From assembly GCF_014633365.1 (NCBI RefSeq), contig NC_068352.1, positions 23,407,310 to 23,471,309 on the forward strand: a DNA stretch of 64,000 nt, given 5' to 3'. Positions 9,313 to 21,300 of this stretch are shown here, piece after piece. The notes beneath the pieces are model-generated. The model was not told the DNA's origin. It was given only the letters and a program-made list of their open reading frames with translations, and searched no databases. A program made the position numbers and the translations under genes. Source of the DNA: Diospyros lotus. Lineage: Eukaryota > Streptophyta > Magnoliopsida > Ericales > Ebenaceae. Within the stretch, counting starts at the first letter, position 1; every line of letters starts with the position of its first letter.

Positions 9313-12300
9313 CTGCACTAAATTCAGACAACACTGAGCAGAAATGGTAGATGCCATGTAATCTAACTAGTACTGCTTAACCATGAATTGTCATAAATGA
9401 GAACATAAACAAAATCACATTCTTCCAGTAATCTATGGAAGATGGTTCAAATATTCCAGCTGCCCATGCACTTTTCAGATTGAAATACATCACAAAAAGT
9501 GAATACAAACATGATCCAATGAAATACAGACCAAGACATTTAAGTATGTGCTAAGCATTCCAGCGAGGATGAGGACGCTCTCCCGTAATTCCCTACAGTC
9601 ATTAAAAACAAGGGAAAGAGAGTCAAAGATCAGACTGCAATGCAGCACACTTATATAAACTCCAACAATTAGCTGCAGAAATTGTAATGTTATATTATGA
9701 CTCCAACTGGCAAGTATCTGACTTTTAAATCACGATCTGGACCAAAGGCAATGTTTATGATCACATGCCAAATGGAAAATAAAGTAGATAAAAGTCGTCA
9801 TATTTTGTTGCAACTTATCTCTTCTTTCTTTCACATTTTTCTTTCAAGAAAATTAAAGCAACACATAATTTTGGCCAATAAACACACAAAAAAAAAAATA
9901 AAAACGAAAACTAAAAACAAGAAATGGATACCTTTGTCAAGCAGGCACTATGTAATCACAAACTCTATTTCATGTTTCAAAGAAATTTTTCAGACCAAAA
10001 TCTGAGCATCAAACAAATTGAATCATCGTCACAACCATACTGATAATAACCTCCTTTTCTACATTGATATACATGTTCCTTACACAAGCAATACTAAATC
10101 TACATCAAATTCACTCTCTTCATTAAAAACCATAAAAAGAAAAAAGAAAAGAATAATTTCAGAGTGAAACACCAGCACATAATTTGGTTCAGCCCCCCTC
10201 CCATGCAAGTTAAGAACATGTCAAAAGTTCCACCAATAGGCAATAACCCTCACTCACACAAGGAATAACAAGGATGGGTGTGAGAAAATATTTAGGAGAG
10301 TAAAAACCTAAGAGACTAGCCTCTCTTAGCTTGTTATTTATAATTAGTATAATGGGCCTTAAACCTATGGGCTTAACCTAATTACAAAATAAAACACACA
10401 TATAATAATTATAATATATACTAATAATTCTAACACTCTCCCTAAGTTTGGTGCATATGATGTTGGAGCATAGATATCATATGCACCAAACTTGTTACAA
10501 ATATATTCCACTCGAGCACCCTTTAGAAACTTAGTGAAGAAATCTGTAAGTTGATCATTAGAGTTAACAAACTCTGTAACAATAACACCTTCAACCGGTT
10601 TTTCTCTAACAAAATGACAGTCGATTTCAATATGCTTAGTCCGCTCATGGAACACTGGATTGGAAACAATGTGTAAGGCAACCTGATTATCACAAATAAG
10701 CTTCATAGGAGACACTTCACAAAACTTGAGTTCCTGTAGGAATTGTTTAAGCTAAATGAGCTCACAAGTTGCATTAGCCATAGCCCGATACTCTACCTCT
10801 GCACTAGATCTAGCTACTATATTCTATTTCTTACTTTTCCAAAAAACCAGATTTCCTCCCATAAGAACACAATACTCAAAAGTTGACTGATGATCAGAAG
10901 GAGATCCTACCCAATCTGCATTTGCATAACAACAAATATATGTGTGACCCTTATCCTCATAGAGTAGCCCTTTACCTGGCGCTCTTTTGATATATCTCAA
11001 AACCCGGATAACAACATCCCAGTGAGAATCACATGGTGAACTAAGGAACTGGCTAACTACACTCACAGCAAAAGCAATGTCAGGACGAGTGACTGTGAGA
11101 TAGTTCAACTTGCCTACCAGTCTTCTATACCTTCCAGGATTTGAATAAAGCTCCCCCTGTCCCGGCAAGAGTCGGACATTCGGATCCATTGGGGTGTCAA
11201 CTAGTTTGCAATTCACCATACCAGTTTCTTCTAAGATGTCCAGTGCATACTTCCTCTGAGAAATTGAGAAACCATCTCCCGATTGAGCAACTTCAACACC
11301 CAATAAATACCGAAGTCGGCCTAAGTCTTTGGTCTAAAAGTGTTGATGAAGATGTTCCTTAAGCTTCTGTATTCCAACCTGATCACTCCCTGTGATAACA
11401 ATGTCATCTACATAAACCACAAGGTAGATACATAAGGAAGATGAATGGCGATAGAAAACCGAATGATCAGCCTCACTTCGAGTGAGACCAAAGGCTTGAA
11501 CCACAGTGTTAAACTTGCCAAACCACGCCCATGGAGATTGTTTCAGACCATAGAGAGACTTCATGAGTTTGCAGACTACATTGGACTCCCCCTGAGCAAC
11601 AAAACCAGATGGTTGCTCCATACATATCTCTTCTTGCAAATCACCATGAAGAAAGACATTTTTAATATCAAGCTAATAGAGTGGCCAATGATGCGTAGCA
11701 ACCAAGGAGAGAAAGAGGCAAACAGAGGCTATTTTCACAATAGGAGAGAAAGTATCGCTGTAATCCAGCCCATAGATCTGTGTAAAGCCTTTAGCAACCA
11801 AAGGGGTCCTTAAGACATTCCACCTGGTCATCAGGACTCACCTTGGGTGTGAATACCCAACAACAACCAACGGGAGTCTTTCCTGGTGGTAAAGACACCA
11901 AATCCCAAGTACCATTTGAATGTAAGGTGTCAATCTCTTCTAACATAGCCTGGTGCCAACCAGGATGGGATAGAGCTTCACTTATGGTTTTGGGAATAGA
12001 AACAAAGGTAAGACTCGAAACAAAAGCACTATAAGGAGATAAACGGTCATAGCATAAAAAGTTATAAATAAGATGGGATTATGAGTAGACCGTGTACCTT
12101 TGCGAAGAGCAACAAGGAGATTGTCGGCCTCAAGATCCGGGGTAGGAGGGACAATAGACGGAGAGAGCAAGTCAGGAGAGTCTTGGGCTGGAGGAATGCT
12201 AGCGCCGGTAGTGGGATGAGGACGACGGTGATATGTAAGATGTGGAGGAGCCATGGTAGGTGGACCGGAAAATGGTAGTGTAGGTGCCACAGAGGAGACA

Positions 12301-15300
12301 GACGGATCCAAGGAGGACAACGGAAGAAAAGAAAAAGGAACAAGCAAAACTTGGTGAAGACTTTGTGAATCAGGTTGAGCAACTGAAAAAAAAGACTGAT
12401 GTTCAAAGAATGTGACATCAGCAGACAAAAAATAGCGATTCAGCTCAGGAGAGAAACACTTATAGCCTTTTTGCAATCGAGAATAGCCAAGGAAGATACA
12501 CTTGAGAGATTTTGCAGCGAGCTTATTCTGTCCAGGTGAAAAAGAACGCACAAAATAGATACATCCAAAAACACAAAGAGGAACAAAATAAAGTGGCTGT
12601 GTAGGGAACAAAGGGGAATGAGGAATTTGCTCCTGTAACGTTGAGGATGGCATGCGATTGATGAGATAACATGCAGTTAAAACAGCATCACCCCAAGATT
12701 TGGTGGGAAGATTGGCATGTAAAAGGAGCGTCTGTGCAGTTTCAATAAGATGGCAATTCTTACGCTCAGCAACACCATTTTGTTGAGGTGCGTAAGAACA
12801 AGAGGATTGATGCAAGATGCCATTAGAAGTCATAAAGGTAGTAAATGGAGAAGAAAAATACTCAGGGGCATTATCACTACGTAAGGCACGTATAGAAACT
12901 CCAAACTGTGTTTTTATTTCAGCATTAAATGTCTAAAAAATAGAAAACAACTCGAACCGACTCTTCATAAGAAACAACCAAGTGTAACGGGAAAAATCAT
13001 CAATGAAAGTAACGAAATACGAAAAACCAAGAGTAGAATGGACGCGACTAGGCCCCCATACATCAGTGTGCACAAGGGAAAAGGGAGCCTCATCCCTATT
13101 ATTGGCCCGACGAGAAAAAGAATGACGAGCATGTTTACCACGCTAACACGACTCACAATTAAATATGGACAATGACGACAAACTAGGAACTAATTTCTTC
13201 AATTTGGAGAGGCTGGGATGACCGAGACGATAATGGAGAAGATCTGGGGAAGCGACACTAGTGCAAGCTATCGGTGAACTAAGCACAGCAAGATGATAGT
13301 GACCCTGTGACTCATGCCCGACGCCAATCGTCCGCCCCGTACCCTGGTCCTGAACACAAACAGAGGTAGGAGTAAAGAGAACAGAACAGTTAAGGGTTTT
13401 GGTGAGTTGACTAACTGAAATCAAATTAAAAGCCCTATCAAGAACATATAAAACAGAATTTAAGGAGAAAGAAGAGGTGGGTGTGATTTGGCCTATCCCT
13501 TTAACTGCAATTTTGGTACCATCAGTCAAGGTAAGAGTAGGTAAAGTATCAGAATAGGTAAGTGAGGAGAAAAAAAGTTCATTACCACACATATGGTCAG
13601 TAGCGCCAGAATCTATAATCCAAGGACTAATAGATGAGCCTTGAGCAACACAAGCAACGGGATTACCAGGATGAGACAGCTGGGTGGCCTGGAACTTCAG
13701 GAAGCATCATACTCAACTGCAGACATAGGTACATAATGCGAACCTGGTGGAGATTGAGTAAGACTAGGATCACTCTGAAATACATTAGTTGCACTGGTAG
13801 ATGATGCAAGTGGAGCAACTAGCCGACCATGTTTCTTCCAGCATTTGTCCTCAAGATGTGGAGCACTATGGATGTGAGCGATTATTATTACGTCCTCTAT
13901 TTCCTCCAACGGTGGAAGCCTGAGATACAAGATGAAGATTTGGCTAGAGGAATAACATGAGACGAAGAAGACATACCATGTGCACCTGTCATATTCAACA
14001 ACCTTTTGAAAGAGTCATTCATGGTAGGGTTAGCGTAGCTGGTCAAGATCTGATGTCTGATGGCGTCAAACTCTGGTTTCAGACCGGAGAGAGCAATAAC
14101 CATAAAAAACTTCTCTCGTTGAGCAATCTGTTCAATGCGTGTCGTAGTAAGAGGAAGAAGAGCATCAAATTCTTGCATGAGAGCCCGCACCTGCCCTAGA
14201 CAAGATTCCATGGACGACTCCTGCTTGAGATTCTTGATATTAGAGACCATAGTGTACAAACGTTGGATGTCGTTTGTATAACACTCTTCAGCTTCCTTCC
14301 ACACATTAACACAAGTTTCAAATGGGCGAAAGAGCTGCATGATGGATGGATCAATAGACTGCCATAGAATGTTACATAAATGGGCATCAACTTGTTCCCA
14401 TCTCGCCCCATTAGCTTCTGGCACATTTTCAGCCTTCGTGGTAAGATGATCCGCTTGGCCTTGCCCTTTGAACCACATTTTGACAAAGGCTACCCATGAG
14501 AGATAATTGGCAGAGCCTATCAACTTGATAGTGGTAATATTGGTTGTCCCAAGATTGGAGACAGCAAAGGATTGAGAGAATAGGGGCAATGGCAGAAACC
14601 GAAAGGGGAGTAGCACCAGCAGAAACAGCGTCATTGAAGCCAGACATGACGAGGACTTTGACACCAGAAATAGCTTTAGGGGTCGGCGGCGGTCAAATCT
14701 GGAAAATCCGGAAAAAGAAGACCGGCGGATGCGCTTTCACACGTTGGCGCGTGGAGGTGGAGGCGGAGGCAGCGCGTGGCTTCTCCGGTGGCGGCGATTC
14801 TTCGGCAGTCGGCCGATCTGGAGGCGGCGAACTCGAGGGTGGTGGCGGTGTGGTGAGGTGGTGGCCAGACAGTGGGGTTTCGGTATAGGCAGTGACAGTT
14901 AGGTTTAAAAATAGCTGAAAAACAATACACGGCGACGGCTAGGGTTTTTTTGTCTCACCGGTGGCTCTGATACCAAGTGAGAAAATAATTAGGAGAGAAA
15001 AAACCTAAGAGACTAGCCTCTCTTAGCTTGTTATTTATAATTAGTATAATGGGCCTTAAACCTATGGGCTTAATCTAATTACAAAATAAAACACACACAT
15101 AATAATTATAATATATACTAATAATTCTAACAATGGGAATGGAAAAATTTAAACCAAAAATATTTAATTAAGTAGTTCTAATAGTCTCAAAGTTTATCAA
15201 ACCACATGCCACCTTCACAACATTGTATAAATATCAGATAATGGTTTAGCAAAAGGAATGGCGTATACTAAAGCATTAAGGAATGACTGGTTTATTTTAA

Positions 15301-18300
15301 CAGTGTTATTCAATTCTAACAATACCTTCAGTGAGGGGTTGGGAAATACTTAATTCATGTCGAGGGAATTTAGGACACGAGAAATGAAATTGTTTTTTGG
15401 CTTCCAAATGGTAAATACCTTCACATGAATAGAGATAATTGGAGAACTGAATTCATGTAGCCAACACCTCCTAGTGGGATTAAGGCTTGTGATGTTGCTG
15501 CTGTTGTTCTAGAATACTTTACCAATTAATTAGCTGAATTTAGAATTGAATATAGTGAGATAATTAAAAATAAAAAAGATAACATTCTTTCTGAAATGGA
15601 GGCTTCCTCTTCTTTCTTTTTTTTCCTTTTCCCCATTTAATTTTAGTATCAGTCTCATCAAAATATGGAGTTTCTAATGACAAATAGAATGAGAAAACTG
15701 TCTAGGGCAGCTCAGTAAGTGAATATGCTGGGTAGATAATAGTTTGAACAAGTTGTGACACAATTTAAAAGACAAATAGAATCAGATTATCTATTCCTAT
15801 TCACCACTCAATATAGAAGATTGAAACACAAAAATGTAGAGATGACTTCAGAACTAATGAAAATAATGTGCTTCTCTCAAGCCATACCTGATATTCAGCA
15901 TGAAAAATACAACCCGAATGTAAGGGGCGATCCTGAATGGAAGAGAATAGAAGGCTACTGGAGATAAATACAGAACATAGACTAATAAATCCACAACCAA
16001 GATTATCAAGAAAGCAACCTGAAAGAATGGAAGACAATTAGTAAGAGGCCAAAATGAAAAGGTTATATATGTGCAAAAAGATCTATATTGAGAAGAACCC
16101 AGAAAGTCAGTCTAATTGAGAAATTAAAACAATATACAAGCAGGAAAGGGAATGTGTCATGCAGATTTACAAACAAAATGAAATTAAAATAAGTCATTTT
16201 GAATTACTATCATTTATATATAGCAGAGCATTGTTTTTTTTTAAAAAAGAAGGTTTGATTATATTATATTAATGCATAAAATCATGGCCACTAGAAGCAT
16301 CCCTACACAAGTTGAACAAACCCCAAGAAAACTGATAAGTCGCTGATATGAGACTTATACAATTAGGGAATGAATTTGGATTGGAGGGAGAAAGACGTTT
16401 GAATGATAGGAAGGAGAGTTTAGAGGGAAAGAAGGAAGAGAAATTTGGAGGGAAAGATTTATGTTCTATTTCATTTCATAAAAATCCCATCCTCAGTATT
16501 ACATCTCTTTTATAGGCCTTGCATGGCTTCTAATTGCCAGGCGCAAGTGGAGATAGCTGTAACTAATTGGTACAGCTATGGGTTGTTACAATAAGAGGCT
16601 AATTACAGCTTGCCCCTTCCGAATACTAATTACAACTAAGCCCTTGTTAACCCCTTAGGGTCATAACATCCCCCCCCCCCCCCCCCTTGCCCTTGAGATC
16701 TTTCTTGTCCCCAAGAAAGGACAGTAGTTGGGTTGCTCGAGGGTGTTGCTTCAGCAAATCGGGTAGGTACTCCCAGGTTGCATTATCTGGGTGCAAGTGG
16801 TTCCATTGGACCAGCACTTCCGTTAGTGGGATAGTATCCCTGTAGGTGATTCGTCGGTCTACAATAGCTTGGGGTTCTGCAGTGACCTCCATGTCTTCAT
16901 CCACTGGCTAAAGCTGGGAGCTAGTTGTTGCCCTTGGTTCTATTGCTTTCTTCAGTAGCGACACATGGAACACCGGGTGGGTGGTTGTTCCTTCCGAAAG
17001 TTGCAGTTTATAAGCTACCTTGCCCACTTTAGCAAGCACAGTGAATGGTCCGAAGTACTTGGGACTCAATTTAGAGGCGGGGGTTGAGGAGAAGGAGTGT
17101 TGGAGGAACCTCTTGACTTTCAAATAAACCTTATCACCCACATTGAAGCCCCGGTCACTTCTTCTCCTGTTTGCCACTTGTTTCATCCGATTTTGAGCAG
17201 TAGTGAGTTCCTTCTTCAATAGCTGAGTTACCATTTGCCTTTGCTGCAAATATTCGCCCACGGTTGGCACTGTTGTGGGAGCATTCATTAGAGCGGGCAA
17301 TGTTGGAGCTGGGTATCCAAATAGTGCCTCAAAGGGAGACTTTTTGATGGCATTGTGGTAGCTGGAATTGTACCACCATTGTGCCATGGAGAGCCATCTG
17401 CCCCAACTCTTAGGCTTAGCAAAACATATGCAACGTAGGTAGGATTCCAAGCATTGGTTCACCTTCTCCGTTTGTCCGTCCATCTCCGGATGATATGCCG
17501 TGGACATATGCAATCCTACGCCCAGGTGTTTAAACAGTTCCTGCTAAAAATGGCTTGTAAAAATTTTGTCCCTATCGGACACTATTGATTTTGGAATCCC
17601 ATGAATCTTCACCACCGCATCAAGGAACTGCTTGGCCACTTCTTGGGCCGTGAATGGGTGGGTGAGGCTAACGAAGTAAGCGAATTTGGTTAGCCCATCC
17701 ACAATTACTAGGATGGTGTCCTTACCTTCAGATCGGGGAAGTCCTTCAACAAAGTCCATAGACACCCCTTCCCAAGCCTGTTCTGGAATGGCCAATGGTT
17801 GGAGTCCTGGTAAGGCTACATGCTCATGTTTGCATCTTTGGAAAGTAGGACAAGATAGCACAAACTCCATTACTTCTTTCTTGAGTCCTGTCCAAAAGAA
17901 CATGCGTTTGACCCTGTGATAGGTAACCTGAATACCTGAATGGCCCCCCACGAGAGAGTCATGCAAGGATTGCAGAATCCGTCTTCTTAGTCTCGGGTCT
18001 TCCCCAAATACTATTCTGCCTTGGTAATGGATCAATCCTTGTGCCATTGTGTATCCTCTGCTTCCAGTAGGATTTACGGCCAATTGTTCTTGTAGTTCCT
18101 TCAAATGTGTGGTGTGCTCATAGCTTTTTGTGACCTCCTTTACCCAATCCGGAATAACGGCGGTGATGGCGCTGCAATTGGCCTTTTCTTCCCGTCTGGA
18201 CAATGTGTCAGCCACTTTATTTTCCCTTCCTTATCTGTATTGGATTACATAATCCAATCCCAACAATTTAGAGACCCCTTTTCTTTGAAGCTGAGTGTGT

Positions 18301-21300
18301 AGTCTCTGCTGCATTAAGTGTCTCAAAATGTCATGATCGGTCTTGATGATGAAAGAGCCTCCCTCCAAGTAGTGCCTCCATTTGTCAACTGCTACCAATA
18401 TGGCTATTAGCTCCATATCATATACACTTAGCCCCATATGTCTTGGGGCTAGCGCTTGGCTAAGGTATGCTAACGGCCTACCTTCCTGCATGAGCACTGC
18501 TCCCACCCCCATGTCACTAGCGTCCGTCTCTAGCACAAATGGCTTTGAGAAATTAGGAAGAGCCAATACGGGAACCTTTGTCATTGCCTCCTTGAGGGCT
18601 GTAAAGGCCATATTTGCTTTGGGATTCCACTGAAACTTATCTTTCTTTAGCAGTTCTGTCATGGGCTTACTGATTATTCCATAATGAGACACAAATCATC
18701 GGTAGTAACACGTGAGTCCCAGAAATCCCCTCAGTTCTTTAACATTAGTAGGTTGTGGCCATTTTGTCATAGCGGTGATCTTCTTCAGGTCATTACTTAC
18801 TCTTTTTTCTGATATCACATGTCCCAGATATTCCACCTCCTTTTGAGCAAACAAGCATTTTGATTTCTTGACATACAATTGATTGTGTTTAAGGATTTGA
18901 AATGTTGTTCGTAGGTGTGAAAGATGAAGTTCTAGGCTGGGGCTATATATTAGTATATCATCAAAGAATACTAATATGAATTTTTTGAGGTAAGGAGCAA
19001 ATAATTGGTTCATTAAGGCTTGGAAGGTAGCTGGAGCATTAGTGAGGCTGAAAGGCATAACAAGGAATTCATAGAGGCCTTGGTGGGTTCAAAATGCGGT
19101 TTTATGGGTGTCAGAAGGCTTCATTATGATCTGGTGGTACCCAGATCGTAAATCTAACTTAGAAAAAATAGTTGCTCCATGCAATTCATCCATCAAATCT
19201 TCTATGATAGGAATAGGGAATTTATTTTTGATGGTTAGGGAGTTGAGTTGGCAGTAGTCTACACGAAACCGCCAAGTGCCGTCTTTCTTTTTAACAAGTA
19301 GAACCGGTGATGCATAGGGGCATTGGTTGGGTTGTATAATTGAGGAAGAAAGCATTTGCTTGACTTGTTTTTCTATTTCAGACTTCTAGATGGGAGGATA
19401 ACGATAGGGTCAGATGTTAATGGGTTCTGAATTTGGTGTCAAAGGAATGGCATAGTCTAAGGTTCGAGTAGGAGGAAGGGAAGTGGATTCAGCAAACAAA
19501 TCCTTAAATTCAATCAAAAGTGCATTGATTATGTCAAAGGAATTTACCTCTTCTTGAAGTGGTTCTGCCTCCTCTTTTTGTTCCTCACTACCTCTTAGTT
19601 TCGTGCAGTTAGTCTCCTCCATCTCCACAGCATGAATGGAGAATAGTTATGAGATGTGATCCTTCCCTTTTGCGAGCAATTTTTGCAACTTTTTCCCTGT
19701 GATGATCCTACATTCTCCTACCTCTAGACTTCCCACCAGTGTTAGCTTCTTGCCCTCCACCTCCATTGTCACTTCCAACTTATTGAAATCAAATGTAAGG
19801 GGACTGACGATCCTCATCCAATCCACCCCTAGGATAATATCACAGCCTCCTAAATCGAGCACCCTTAGGTCCATCGAGAACTCCTGCCCTTGCATGATCC
19901 ATTGGAATCCCGCACATTTGTAGTGGTTGAACATTCGGTTACCATTGGCCACCGTAACAGACAACGGCGTGGTGGCCATTAGCTCACACTGCAGATAAGT
20001 GGCAATGGCTTCACTCAAGAAGCTATGTGTGCTGCCACTGTCTATGAGAACCATCAACTTCCTTCTTCCGGCTTCTCCCTTGACTTTTATGATCTTCCCC
20101 TTGGGTTCTCCTTTTAATGCATGGAAGGATATCTCCCCCCCTTCATCTTCGATCTCTGTTGTTTTCACCAATTCCAGGTCATCCTCCTTGATCTCATCTT
20201 CTTCCTCCTCATCTTCCTCTTCCTTGCCTTCCATTTTCAACCGTTATCGTTTACACTGATGTCCTATTCCATACTTCTCACCACATTTGTAACATAGCCC
20301 GAGCTGCCTTCTCTGTTCCATTGTGGTACTTCTTGTGCCATTGTAATTTGCCTTAGGAAGCCCTAATGCTACCCCCCCACATTCAATCCCTTCGAGTTTA
20401 TTCCCATCCCCAGCGGTGGGGTAGGATTTGTATTACCTCTAAGCCACGGTTTTCCCCTCTCAAATATGGCTTCTAACGTTGCTTCTTGGAGCCGGGCCTT
20501 TTCCGCGGCCTGCCTCACCGTCGTAGGCAGCATCATCTTCACCATCGATCGCAATTCTCCTCTGAGACCACTCACAAAGTTTGAGACAAAGTATTGTTCC
20601 GTTAAACATGGTTGTGCGTTCCACAAGAGTGCTCTTAGTTCCTCAAACTTATCCAAATAGTCGGTCACTGTGCCTGTTTGTTTTAACATCTTGAACTCCC
20701 CAATCACGTCGGACATGTTCTTCTCTCCAAATCTGACACAGTTCCTACGTGAACTCATTCCATCCTGCTTCCACCTCTCTCGCCTTCATCCACCCTTGAT
20801 ACCATGAGTCAGCAGTATCATTGAGATACGCCACTGCCATGGTGATCCTTTGTCCTTCGACCACATTATATAACTGGAAGAACCTCTCACATCGACGGAT
20901 CCACCACCTCAGCTTGGATTCGTTGAATAACGGAATCTCTAAACGAGGCATCGGAGTGAAAGAATTCGGACCTTTTACCGGTGCTCCAGTGTCCGCCTTT
21001 GACGGCTCGCTCGTCTCTATCAATCCGTCAAGTCATCGAAGTATTCTGTGGCTGGCCTCAGCTGTCGATCGCGGGGGAAATTTGGGTGGCAATCTGAATT
21101 GTGGGAGGGCAGAGAGCATATTGAATATGCTGTGAATCCTCTGGCCATACTGATCAATGGTTTCTCGATGCTTCTCCAATTCCGTTTGCATCGTCTCCCT
21201 GGCAGCAACTTGATCTTCCGGACCTTGTGCAATCACCTCATGAGTTTGATTCATCCCGAACTCCAGCGCCTCCAAGCGCGTCTCCAGCTGCTTCATGCGT

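Larger units (their letters stand above)
10274..15137 (-). mobile_element. Full-length Ty1/copia element in TPC1 intron 5 (10279-15132, with TSDs)
   Basis: Two 157-bp LTRs (10279-10435, 14976-15132) bound the element, flanked by a perfect 5-bp target duplication ATGGG at 10274-10278 and 15133-15137. A tRNA-Met primer-binding site lies at 14964-14975. Gag, protease, integrase, RT and RNase H follow in copia order on the minus strand, the same strand as TPC1. The LTRs differ at about 5 of 157 positions, so insertion is not very recent. Stops and frameshifts break the polyprotein. Confidence 0.97.

Noticed and set aside
14676..14930. 84-codon open frame in the G+C-rich leader of the intron-5 copia element, and the opposite 114-codon frame at 14544-14888
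   Set aside because: It lies between the primer site and Gag and has no domain; the high G+C content alone keeps both frames open.
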